A DNA stretch of 64,000 bases, taken from contig NC_066856.1 in the NCBI RefSeq assembly GCF_001640805.2, positions 16,467,087 to 16,531,086 on the forward strand. The letters are read 5' to 3'. The notes below the pieces were generated by a model. That model saw only the letters and a list, made by a program, of their open reading frames with translations. It was not told the origin of the DNA and ran no database searches. Every line of letters begins with the position of its first letter. Within the stretch, counting starts at the first letter, position 1. The position numbers and the translations under genes are program-made. This document shows positions 49,210 through 62,600 of the stretch, piece by piece. This stretch comes from Lates calcarifer. Its lineage: Eukaryota > Chordata > Actinopteri > Centropomidae.

Positions 49210-52200
49210 GTCAGAACCCTCTGCTTCTTCTTGTTCTTGTCAGTGCAGGATGGTCACAGTTTTGTCCAGAGACAAAACAGGAGTCACTTCAGAGATTATT
49301 AAGGCTCTTCTTGAAAAATGTGCAGTAATTTGATTTGCTTGTTTGATATGAGACCTGATTTTCTACTGCAAGACAGGTATTGATCTTTTCATCGAGCACT
49401 GATACTTCTCTTTTTGCTGCACATCTGACTCAATCATAGTGAGTTTGATGAGTTGGATGTTAATGACATTCATTAGCAACAGAATGCTAACTGCCTACTT
49501 CTGCTTTTAATTTCTATATATTATCTCTGTATAGTGTATTGTATCAGTTTTGTTGGTATTATTACTGATCTTTGTGCTTTCTGTTGATTTCTTGTAGGAG
49601 CCTGTTAAGCGCATCCTGGCATTGACAGAGACATGTCTAGTGGAGAGAGACCCAGCTTCATACAACATAGTCACCATCAAACCCTTTGGAGAAGTGAGCA
49701 CTCAGAAACTTAAATGACATCAAGTCATTAAAATTTTAGGCTGCAACATTAATACTCAGAACCTTTTTGTTCTGTCTAGTTGTTCTCCTGTGAAGATAAA
49801 TGTTAACTGAATTGCCTGTCTTTGTTTCATTATGTATGAACTGCATCACTGAAACTTAACAGCTTGGATGAAAGCTCTTGAGTCTGATATGCGTGAACTC
49901 TCCCCTCCGCCTGTCTTTTTCACACTCTTGTCCTCTGTCTCATCCCCCCTCAGGTATTTGCTCTCATCTGTGACGTAGACAACCCTCAGGTGTTTACAGT
50001 GGAATTCCATCAGAGGGCAGATCAGGAAGTTCTCCTCCACAGAAAGGTATAGACATAACGCATACACCTTTCTTTATATACGTGGTGACAGTGCAGCCCC
50101 TATGGGTTTGTTAAATGTGGTTTTGACCTCACTCATTTGTTTACATGATTTGCTTGTGTACATGCATCTGCGGCATGACCTTAATTCTCTCCTGTTATTG
50201 TGCACACCATCAGTGCTCCCCTCCACTGATCATTGTAATGCATTTAGCTAAGTCTGTTTTTATGTGTGTCTGTAGGGACTCCCTGTTAGCCAGCCTACTT
50301 GATGGAGTCCGTGCATCAGGCAACAGGGACGTGTGCGTCAAGATGGCCCCCACGCAGCGAGGGCAACGGTGGGGCTTACTGAGCATGCCCGTGGATGAGG
50401 AGGTGGAGAGTTTGCATCTCAAATTCCTGGCAGCACCTCCTAGTGAGTCAAAGCCTTTCATCTCATGATAAATTCATAAAGATTTGCTGATTTAATACCA
50501 TATGTTCATATTGTTTAGACGTAGATCTGACTGTGGATTGACATCAAGTTTTGACATTAATGGTCCCCGGAGGATACATTTTAATGTCTTTGGTGACCCC
50601 TTAACTTTTAACCCACCAGCCACCATTAGGTTGAAATTCATTTTGTCCAATATACTGGTTTATGACCAAATACTAGTAAAATTTCCATCAGCCTTAGCTG
50701 TACTGTGTGTTTAATCTTAGTAAGCAAATGATAGCATGCTAATATGCTAAACTAACATGGTAGTCAGCATATTAGCACATTAATTATGATCATGCTGGCA
50801 TGCTAACATTAGCTTGCTAAGATTTTTCAAAAAATAGAATTACCCGGCAACCTCTGAAAAACCTACGTTTATAATCAGTACTTACCCCTGATCTGAATGT
50901 ATTTCCAGAATTCTCAAAGATTCTTCTAATTATCTATATTTAAAATATGCCATCTATTACAAAGAAATGTATCTGTTCTTTTTGTACTATACCCCCACCA
51001 TATTAACAAGTTCTTGATGAAAATATAAAATATTGGAAAGGAACTTCAATATATATGTTTTTGTTTTGGTTCACAGTGAACCAACTGTGCAAAGAGATTT
51101 GTTATTTCTGGTAACCAGATGAAGTGCTACTTTTGTTGTGCAACAGTGTGAATATTTTTTCATCAAAATGGTCAGATGAATCTTTGAGGATTTTGGAAAT
51201 TCCTTCCATATGGCAGTAAGTTTTGTTATATGACCAGACTTCTCCTCCTTTTTTTCCCAACATTTTTTTTTCTTTCCTCCAAATTAAGAGCAGAGTCACT
51301 ATCATGGCTGTAGAATTCCAGGTTATATATTCTTTTATTAAATTGTTCCATCCCTCCTTCCTTTGCTCAGATGGAAACTTTGCAGATGCAGTGTTCAGAT
51401 TCAATGCCAACATATCCTACAGTGGAGTGCTGCATGCAGTAACCCAAGATGTGAGTGTGTTCACCTCTTGCGTGATTTATGTCTATCCATCTGTCCAGGC
51501 AGGATTCACACAGATTTCCCCCATCTTCACCACTCTCTCTCTGTTTCTCTTCAGGGTCTTTTCTCTGAGAACAAAGAAAAGCTCATCAACAACGCCATCC
51601 TGGCTCTGTTATCCCAGGAGGCTGAGCTGCCTGCTCTTAATGCTGAGCTAGAGAGCCATTTCCAGGCCATCCGACGCTTGGTGGCCTCCAAGGCTGGCTT
51701 CCAGGCTTTCACTCAGCTGCCTAAGTAAGGGTGCAGCAAATACTCTGCTTTACCTTCTTGCTTTATTTCTTCAAAGTCTACTTTTGTTGAGCTGCTGGTA
51801 ACAGGCATGCTCTGTCATTCCAAGGTCTGGTCAAGGGTCTGGACTCACAGATGCAACGTAAATATGAATCCATACATCTCAGTCTGCCCTTTGTCTGTCT
51901 GTATTTCTTATCCTTCTTGTTCTTTTCCAGAGTCCTTTCTTAGCTGTCAGTTCGATCAGCCCTCTCTTCTTTTATCTTTGTTCTGCTTTCATCTCAGGCC
52001 TTTTAGACAGGCACTTCAGAGGGGAGGTTATGTCACTTCACTCTATTCAGTCGAGCTGTCTGCCTCGATTTGTCTTGACCTTCCACTCTCGCCATCTCAT
52101 CCTCTTTACTTTTATGCCTCCATTTCTCTCCCAGTATCTGCTCTGGTCATTCTGTCCTTTACATTTCTGTAAATCACGTATATTCAAGAAACTTGTAATC

Positions 52201-53588
52201 TTTCCGGGTCACTGAGATGTATGAGAGGAACTGTATTTACTGTTTATACCTTATTCCTGTGAAGCAAATAAGCCAGAATTGGTGTTCCTGAAAGATTCAT
52301 TGTTGCACTAGCTTGGTGTCTCCTTCTCACAGATCACTATAAATACATGAACTGTTTATTTTTGCTTTAAGGAAACCCTCTTTGATAGGTGCTACCCACA
52401 GTAGTTCAGTAAGAAATGTGACAGCTGATGAGCAAAAGAAACAACAAGCCACTTCTCAAACAATGAATTCTTTGTGTATCCAACCCCAGACCTCTTTAAA
52501 TAAAACAGTGTTTGTATCTTTTATATTCTATAGTATCTCTGTTTTTTATGTTCCTCACCTTTTTCAGTACCTGGACCATGTAGTAGTGTTACTAAATTTG
52601 TGAATGGATGTTTGTGTGTTCCAGGTTTAGGGAAAAGTTGGGAGTAAAGACGGTAAAAGCTTTAAAAAGGAATAACAACGGTGTGACACATGCTGCTATA
52701 GACATGCTCTGTGCCCTTATGTGTGTAAGTATTACCTAAATATCTGGACATCAATCAAATTAACAGACATCGAAATATATCAGTTGATTGACACCTTTCT
52801 TGTTGTACAGCTGAATCCTTTTCTTTCATCTTTCCTTCCAGCCAATGCACGATGACTATGACCTGAGGCAGGAGCAGCTGAACAAGGCCTCTCTGCTGTC
52901 ATCTAAGAAGTTCCTGGAAAACCTCCTTGAAAAATTTATCACTAATGTGGTACATTTCATTTTTTTATGTTTCACCCTAAGCTCAGGCTAATTAGGAAAC
53001 TTAGAACTTGACATGTTTTTAAAAAGTTTTTTCCCCCAGTTTTATTTCTCATTCTCATGCTTTTTTCCAGGACCATGGAACAGGAGCTTTGGTCATCAGC
53101 TCGTTACTGGACTTCTTGACATTTGCCCTCTGCGCCCCCTACAGTGAAACCACTGAGGGACAGCAGTTTGACATGCTGCTGGAGATGGTTGCATCCAATG
53201 GACGCACGTTGTTCAAACTCTTCCAGGTAGCTGACTTGACATTCTGTTGATATAAATTCACTAGATGCTTGTGTACTGAAATGTAACACTCTTATCTTTA
53301 GCATCCCTCCATGGCAATAGTGAAGGGAGCTGGGCTGGTGATGAAGGCCATTATTGAGGTAAGCCTTTTCATAGGTGTTCCACAATGTGAATTGGACTGT
53401 TGTTAGTGTTCATAATTTATGATGATAGTAAAACTGTTTTGTTTTAGGAGGGAGATAAGGAAATAGCCACTAAGATGCAGGAGCTGGCCTTGAGCGAAGG
53501 GGCTCTCCCAAGGCATCTGCACACATCTTTGTTCACCATCAGCACTGACCAGAGGATGCTCACCAACAGGTCCACGTTCAATAAATAA

Positions 53589-53679
<91 letters not shown>

Positions 53680-56600
53680 AATTTAGTGATTTGGATTTGT
53701 TGGTTCCAGCTGCCAGTGGATTCTCTCTAATAACAGTTTTACTCATCCTGAGAAACAATAATTGCATGTAACAGCAGGAAAAGCTTAAGTTGTAACAGTA
53801 GACAAACAGGAAGGTGTGTTTTCCGACAAATAAGTCAATGGCCCAGGTGCTTACATCAGATGTTTCTTTATCAGGCAACTGAGTCGTCACCTGGTGGGAC
53901 TGTGGACAGCAGAGAACCCTGTTGCCATGAACCTCCTGAAGAGGATACTGGTAAGCCTCTAAATCAGCTCACCTAACACTTTTAAACAAATATTTGATGC
54001 TTGTCCAATACTTGTGGCAGAAGCTATTAGTATAATGATGGCGATACAAAGTACTCCAGGATGTGAGCCAATGCTTTTTCTCTGGCAGCTGACACACCCT
54101 GTTTAAGTCTTACTCATGTGCTCCTCTCTCGCTGTGCTCTTTAGCCAACAGGCCTGCTGGCTTACCTGGACAGTCCCGACCCAGTCCCAGAGAAAGATGT
54201 GGACAGGATGCACATCCGTGACAACTTGAAAATTGCCACGGTATCCAGACAAACACACCACATTTTTGTGCTTTTTTGCAGAGTGAACAAAATGCCCCAT
54301 AAGGAATTTGCCTTCTTTTAAATATATCTGTTGCTTTCTGTTTTTTTTTTTTGTTTTTTTTTCCTTACAGGACCAGCTGAACCGAAACAAGGTGCCTGAG
54401 TGGCAGCGGTTAGCAGGCAAAGCAGCCAAAGAGGTGGAAAAGTTTGCCAAGGAGAAGGCCGATCTTGTGCTGATGCACTGGAGAGATAAGATGGGCATAG
54501 CACAGAAGGAGGTGAGGATTTGTTTTCCTTTACAAGGGGACAAAAGGGCTGATTTACCTCTCAGATAAGCTGCTGCTGCTGCTACTGCTGCTACTGCTCT
54601 GGGTCTCTGAACTGTTGCTCCCCCTGCTGATGCTGAACAGTGCTGCAGAATCCAGAAACAAACTCAATAACACACTTTTCAGTTGCTGCTGTTATTTTGC
54701 ATGGTAAGCGGTGCCAGCTCTGATGCTGCCTGACCTTGTGGAGACAGTGTATGTCAAGATGCAATCACATTTGATTTTTGTGTGCCACGCATATTTACTG
54801 TTCAAACAGCATGAGCAGCTTTTCATGTACAGACATTTTCTATTTAGGTATGACAAAGTTTTCCATTACAGGTATATTTTGTCTGTGTGTGAGTCTATTG
54901 TTGTGGTGAATGTAACCAAAGTGTTGAAGACTGTGTGGGCGTGTGAGGTTGACTGTGTGTCAGCTGAATTGTGTTGTAAAACGTTAGACCACTGCTGCCT
55001 GCTCTCTGGCTTTTCAAGAAAGTCAAATCTACTTTCAAACGAACCTCAACTCAAAACCTTTTTCACACGAATGTCACTGGGCTCCCTTTTCTTTTTCTAC
55101 ACTCTTTGTGTTGAATCACTCAAAATGGCTGAAGCTGATCCACTGTGTATTTTGATTGGCTTGCTTTCACAGAATATCCCCTAATTACATCCATTATTTT
55201 ATGTTTGTGCCACATGCTCCCTGTATATTTGGTGTTAGCAACAGTTTTGAAAAAATACATAAATCTAGTGGATTGTCAGCTAGTAAATCTTCAGTATTGA
55301 TAGTCAAGTAACCTGTGATCCTTTGTTACGATTCTTCTCTGTTTGATCAGAAGAACAATAATCTCTCTGTGTTGTCTCTGCCCTACCCTCCCCTTGTCTT
55401 GTGTGGTATCTCTGCTGTCAAACAATGCAGCAGGACAGAAATAACCTGGTAAGTAGGACTGACCAATGGGATCCATGCTGTTTTCTTTCCATATTCTTTC
55501 TCTTGACCAAAACATTTTTCCATCTTCATGTGACATATTGAGTGTGTTTTTTAATTCAACCAGGCGATGACCTGCTATCATCTGCCAGGAATTTCCACAT
55601 CTTCAAATAGATGCAGAAAAGAATATTACACAATAGATGATAAAAGTATAGATTTGAACATGTCTCTTCTTGTCCTGCTGTCAATAGAGGACATGTAGAC
55701 ATAGTAGTTGGTGTCAATAAATAATGACCACATTCAGTTTGAGACATGAGTATAATTACCATAAAAAGTAGGGCCTTTGCCAAACAGCCTGTGCTGGCAT
55801 CTGCAACAGTGTCTTACCATCTAAGATCTATCTTTTGATTATGCAGGAAATTTGCTGTATTGCTTTATGGTAAGCAATGAGAAAAAAGTTAAACTTGCAA
55901 AGCAGTAGGTTATACACAACAGTTCTGGGGCCTAATGAGCAACATCCTCAACAAAAAGCAACAGATTTATGGGAATTGTGCTCCTAAATTTTAAAAGCAG
56001 AAAGAGCAGAGACATGTCTCGCCCAGCAAGAATCATAAAACGCACCCAATTTCAAGATCCCATCTTGGTTCTTTTGTTTCATTAACTTATTTTCTGTGTT
56101 GGTGTAGTGTTGACATTGTTTTGGGGTGTCACATTTTTTTGTCTTGTTCTAATATCTGACTTTGTCTGTTCTCAAAAACATTTTTGTCACATTTTTTGTC
56201 ACACTCATGCCATTTTATTTCTGGTGTTCTTGTCTGTGTAAAATGTTGGTCATGTTGTCGCCATTTTAACTCCTCTCTCTATGCCATAAGCTGAAAAAGG
56301 ACAAATATTGAAATATGCTATGAATGATGAGACACTGACATGGATCCTCAAAGTTTTGTGTCTTTGGTTTGTTTTCAGAACCCAAACCAAAAGCCTGTCA
56401 TCCTGAGGAAAAGACGGCAGAGAATAAAGATTGAAGCCAACTGGGAGCTCTTCTACTACAGGTATAACATGCCCCCCCATGACAGAGCTATGCTGACATC
56501 ATTGTCTAGTTACTGTCCTAACTTGTTTTTCTGTGTTGTCAAGATTCCAGCTCGACCATGCGCGGTCCAACCTCATCTGGAACTTGAAGACGAGGGAGGA

Positions 56601-59600
56601 GCTGCGGGACGCTCTGGAGGGGGAGATGCGCGCCTTCAGCGTGGACCGTGAGCTCGGCAATGCCACCGTCATCTCCTGGAACCACCAGGAGTTTGAGGTT
56701 TGTGTACTGTAAACATCAGTATGTGTGATTCACACTGAAGTGTTATGCTGGAGTAGTATATCATGATACTTCTGTGAGTCCCTCTAAGAAAGACAGGGTT
56801 TTTTTCTAAAACTAATACAAATGCAATACATACATGTTCTTATTTGCAGGTGAAATATGAGTGCCTTTCAGATGAGATAAAGATTGGGGATTATTATCTG
56901 CGCCTGCTGCTTGAGGAAGATGAAAATGAAGAATCGAGTGCCATCAAGAGATCGTAAGACTATGATACAACAACAAAACCAGCTGCACTAATATTATCAT
57001 TATGAATCTGAGATGATTTAGGTTATTTCTCCTTTTTCACTTAGATATGAGTTCTTCAATGAGCTCTACCATCGCTTTCTGCTTACACCCAAAGTCACGA
57101 TGAAGTGCCTGTGTCTGCAGGCACTCGCCATAGTCTACGGCAAGTGCTTCGAGGAAATCGGCCCCTTCACAGACACAAAATACATTGTGGGCATGCTAGG
57201 ACCGAGTGAGTACAGTCAAACTGTCACTGCAAGTGTTTACATAGTACAATGATTAATTCTAAAATCTAAACTATGGCTCTGTGGTTACAGTGTACGGACA
57301 AACTGGAAAGAGACAGACTCATTCTCTTCCTCAACAAACTCATTCTCAACAAGGTAAGCTAATAAAATCCTTTGGCATTGCATCAGTTAACTCGCGTCTT
57401 TCGCTGTATCTTCAGTAATAATGAATTTTTTATTCTGTAGAAAAATGTAAAGGAGGTGATGGACTCAAATGGAGTGCGTATCTTGGTGGACCTGCTGACC
57501 TTGGCTCATCTGCACACCAGCAGAGCTACTGTGCCTCTACAGGTAACAACATGCTGCTGTAGATTTGAATTATAATTTATGAAAAGATTGGTTCCATTGA
57601 ATTGATCAATCCTGCGTGACACGAAATGCCTGAGTATCTTTTAATTAATCTGTCTGGAGTGTCAAACAGAGGTGTTGTTCATTTCCACAGAGCAACGTGC
57701 TAGAGGCAGCACCAGACATGAAGAGGGAGAGTGAGAAAGAGTGGTACTTTGGTAACGCAGACAAAGAAAGAAGAGGACCTTTCAGTTTTGAGGAGGTATG
57801 TGATCATCTTCAAAGTCCCACACTAAGGAAACTCAACTCAAACAAAGTGCTGCTAACAGTACCTTATCAAAATGTAATAAAACAGAAATAAAATTGTTTG
57901 TACTTCATACAAATGAAACACTTTTCCAGTTTGACCAGTTTGACCAATTTGACGTTATCTAGAGGAGACATCTTGAGAAATGAATGTGTTATCCCAGTTA
58001 TTGCTGTGTTATTTTAATTTAATTTAATTTTTGAGGTTTATTTTTGTGTGTTTTCTTTCTTAATTAATGTTGATTTTTTTTAACTTTATTTCTCAGTAAC
58101 TATCCCTGCTTAAATTTGTATAATGTTTTTTACTTTTCCTTCTCTAGATGCAGGAGTTTTGGAGCACAGGCGTCCTGACGGCAAAGACACGCTGCTGGGC
58201 TCAGGGGATGGACGGTTGGCGCCCCCTGCAGGCCATTCCCCAGCTAAAATGGTGCCTCCTGGCCACGGGGCAGGCAGTGATGAACGAGTCTGACCTGGCC
58301 ACGCTAATCCTTAACATGCTCATCACCATGTGCTCCTATTACCCTAGCAGGTGGGGACCACACATCATGTCTGTAGTTGTGGTTGTGTGTTTCTGTGCAG
58401 AAAATGGTGCCTGTTTTGCAAATTTATGCGTTGTATATTATAATTCTTGTTCTTTGTTGTACTGTAAATTTTATTTTGAGCAGCAAATTATCTGATTATA
58501 ACATGCCCGTTAATTTACTTTTTACTCAGGGACCAAGACAATGCCATCATCCGTCCTTTACCTAAAATCAAGAGGATGATCAGTGACAATGCTTGTCTCC
58601 CACACATTGTCCAGGTAATTGCACAATTTGAATCTGATATTTGTGTCCTTAAAATTGTCTTATCTTCTCTAGTGAATTGCTGAATTGATGTGATGGTCCT
58701 CTGTTGTTTTTCTTTGTCATTTTCCAGTTGCTGTTGACCTTTGACCCCATCCTGGTGGAAAAGGTTGCCAATGTTCTGTACCTGGTGATGCAGGACAACC
58801 CCAATCTGCAGCGCCTTTACTTAACTGGGGTCTTCTTCTTCATTATGATGTACACAGGCTCCAACGTGCTTCCTGTAGCGAGGTGAAGACACACGACAAA
58901 CAGCTGACACATAAACATTTTGTACCAACATCCTAACATGCCAAAATCATTTCCAGACTAATGATGATTATTTAACTAGCTTTTAATGGCTATGAACCCA
59001 CAAGAGATTGATATCACAAAATATACTACTATATATATCTTTGCATTACACAGGAGTAATACTCCTAATTTGTTACAACTGCTAGCCCCGGTCCATGTTT
59101 TTATCACTTTATTGTAATTTTGTGTATGCTCTCAGTCAAGCGCCACCAATCCCTCTGATGCAATTCGGGGACTGAAACCTATATAACCTGGGCCAACTGT
59201 TCTGTCGAAGTTCAGTTCAGCTTATTGCACCTCTCTGGTGCCGGCTATTAATAAATGTAATCACTGAATGACCTCGCAGAAACTAGTATTACATTATTTA
59301 TTAGGCAATTATAAATTGTTAGTGGTACAACTACAAAGGACAATGGCCCATCGAACCTAAAGAGGACTCTCGCCTACCCAGCTGGAGCCAATCGTGAACT
59401 GGGGATCACACCTCCAAATTAGCATACTACTGGAAAAGGTTACACAGAGGGGATGAATAAAATATAAGATAAACAAATAAAATCTGCCCATCCATTATCT
59501 ATACTGCTTATCCATTAATGATTAAACAAATAAAATATAAGACAAATTAACAAATTATTCTCTTTCTTTATGAGCTGTCTCTTGATAAATTGTTATGGCA

Positions 59601-62600
59601 CCAGTGAAGGATCAAAGTGTCAGCTATTTTCTTATTTTTGGCATAACCCTGAATGTAATTGTGAACGTGTGTGCTTTTGATAATGACGGCTGAGTTCTTG
59701 TGGTTCCAGGTTCCTGAAGTACACTCACTTGAAGCAAGCCTTCAAATCAGAGGAGGTAAAGTTGGTTTATTTGAGATTCTTAAATAGACTGTATCATACA
59801 AATCTATACTTCTTTTGACAATGATCTTGGCCTGTTTCCCTCTCCACAGTCTAAGGGTCAGGACATAGTGCAGCGTAGTGTTTTAGGACCGGTGCTGCCT
59901 GAGGCAATGGTGTGTTATTTGGAGAACTATGAGGCTGAGCGCTTCTCTGAGATATTCCTTGGGGAATTTGATACACCTGAGGCCATTTGGAGCAGCGAGA
60001 TGAGGTAGGCAATAGTCTTCATTGTGTTTAAGTAATCTACCTTTAATACAGAGATATTTAGAAGTGTAGCAATGAAAGCCATCGCCTGGTTTAGAGGGAT
60101 TTTTATAGTTTCTGTTTTAACTCTGTTTCAGGCGCATGATGATTGAGAAGATTGCAGCTCATGTAGCTGACTTCAGCCCCAGGCTGCAGAGCAACACACG
60201 GGCCCTCTACCAGTACTGCCCTATCCCCGTGATCAGCTTCCCTCAGCTGGACAACGAGCTCTTCTGCAACATCTACTACCTCAGACATCTGTGTGACACC
60301 ACCCGCTTCCCCAACTGGCCAATTCGAGATGCTGTATGTCTGTTTCTTCTCCTTATTTATCCAAGTTGTTCTTCTCTTCAATGTCCTGCACTGCATTTCT
60401 AAGAAAGGGTTCATTGACATTGTGATACACCACCAATACCCCTACAGGTAAAACTGCTAAAAGACACTCTTGAAGCCTGGAAGAGGGAAGTGGAGAAGAA
60501 GCCTCCCTCCATGTCTGTAGATGATGCCTATGAAGTCCTCAACCTCCCCAAAGGACAGGGGCAGTAAGTGGCCTTTGATTTGTTATTATTTCTCCTAAAT
60601 TCTTAATCTTTTTTTCAGCATTTTACAATATTGAATAAGTTAGTAGAACCATAGAAATGTGTATTTTTCAAGTAATAACGGACTTCATAAAACAAAATTC
60701 TGATCAAATTCAGTTAACATAGAATTTAGATTTTTTACCTGTAAAATAGATCTCGTAAGTGCATAATTAAGTGTGATTGTGTTACTGTCATTAAATGCGC
60801 CCTTGTATGTGGCAACTTTTCTTCAGGCACGAGGAGAGTAAAATTAGGAAAGCTTACTTCAGACTGGCACAGAAGTACCATCCTGACAAGAACCCAGAGG
60901 GCAGGGTGTGTATTACAGTCATTACTGAGCTAGTACGTGTGTTAAGGATTTAAAATATCCTCATATACGGTTTCAACTTGTTTTTTTCTCAGGACATGTT
61001 TGAGAAAGTCAACAAAGCCTATGAGTTCCTCTGCACAAAGTCTGCCCGAATCCTGGATGGCCCTGACCCAGAAAACATCATCCTCATCCTTAAAGCTCAG
61101 AGCATCCTGTTCAACCGACACAAACAAGGTGTGCAGACAGATTTCATTTCTGCTGCTGTTCTTTCTACCTATTATTCATCTGGATGTGTGTTGGTTGTTA
61201 GAGATTTTTAACTAATACTCCAATCACTTCTCTGACTGAACAGAACTGGAACCCTACAAATACGCCGGTTACCCCATGCTTATCAAAACAATCACCATGG
61301 AGACAGAGGATGAGCAGCTCTTCTCTAAAACCTCCCCTCTCCTCCCGGCTGCTGCTGAACTGGCCTTCCACACAGTCAACTGCTCTGCTCTTAATGCAGA
61401 GGAGCTGCGCCGCGAGAATGGAATCGAGGTATATATACACACACATCAACGACTGAAGTATCAACCAGCCAAAATGAAACATTATAGCTGTCTGATGTGG
61501 GAAACTTGTTGTTTTTATTTCATCAGGTGTTGTTGGAGGCTCTTTCACGGTGCGTTGCCGTATTAACTGCATCCAGCAAGCCTGATGACATGGCCGTGCA
61601 GGTAAAATAATTACAAAACACTGATTCACCTGTAGTCACTGCTCTCCAATGAGTATTGTACTGCTTGAAATGGTTTCTTAAACACTTTCTTAACATTTTA
61701 ATGTGCCACAGGTGTGCGGGCACATCTGCAAGTGCTACAGTGTAGCAGCACAGTTTGAGGAATGCAGGGAAAAGATCATTGAACTGCCCAATATCATTAG
61801 GGACCTCTGCCATATCTTGTTCTATGGAAAGGTAAAGATTCTTAACAGTCTTCTTTTTTTGGTAAAACATTTTCAAAAGCTACTCTGTATAGTATTTTTC
61901 AACACCAATGATTCATATTCTCTCCTTTGCCCCAGGGTCTCCCAAAGACTGCAGCACTGGCAGTACAGTGTGTCAGCTCCTTTGCAATAGATTTCTTCCT
62001 ACAGACCCATCTGTACCACGCTGGTGTGCTTTGGCACCTGCTCGTCCACCTCTTCAACTACGATTACACTCTGGAGGAGAGCGGTGTGCAGGCCAGCCAG
62101 GACACAAACCAGCAGGAGGTTGCAAACAGCTTGGCCAAGCTCAGCCTGGTGGCTCTCAGCCGTCTGGGAGGCTATGTTCAGACGCCACACACCCCAGAGG
62201 GTAATAATCCTGTTTCAGAGACCAATGGAATTGAGGGCACACCTCCTGAGAACCCCACCATCCGCAAGAGCTTAGCAGCCATGTTAACACCATACATCTC
62301 AAGGAAGCTGGGAACAGGATCTCCTGCTGAGGTCAGTTAAACGTGTGAAAGAGAAGGGGTGTCACAAAGCATTTACTTACATAGACAGCCACAACAGACT
62401 GAGTTCTACATCCTTTTATACTGCATTTAGGTCTTGAAGCTCCTGAATAGTAACTCAGAGAACCCGTACCTGATCTGGAACAACGGAACACGAGCCGAGC
62501 TGCTGGAGTTCCTGGAGGGTCAACAGGAGGGAAACATCAAGAGGGTAGGAAAGACTTGTATCCTTTTTTCCAAACTTAATTTATTTAATCTCCAAACAAG

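Noticed and set aside
53403..53890. Cys-Val repeat open frames on the minus strand
   Set aside because: Direct translation of the CA microsatellite and antisense to dnajc13 exon 17.
49954..57205. dnajc13 as a pseudogene because of two frameshifts
   Set aside because: All other exons keep frame, splice sites and conserved residues including HPD; lztfl1 shows the same kind of single-base fault, pointing to sequence error.
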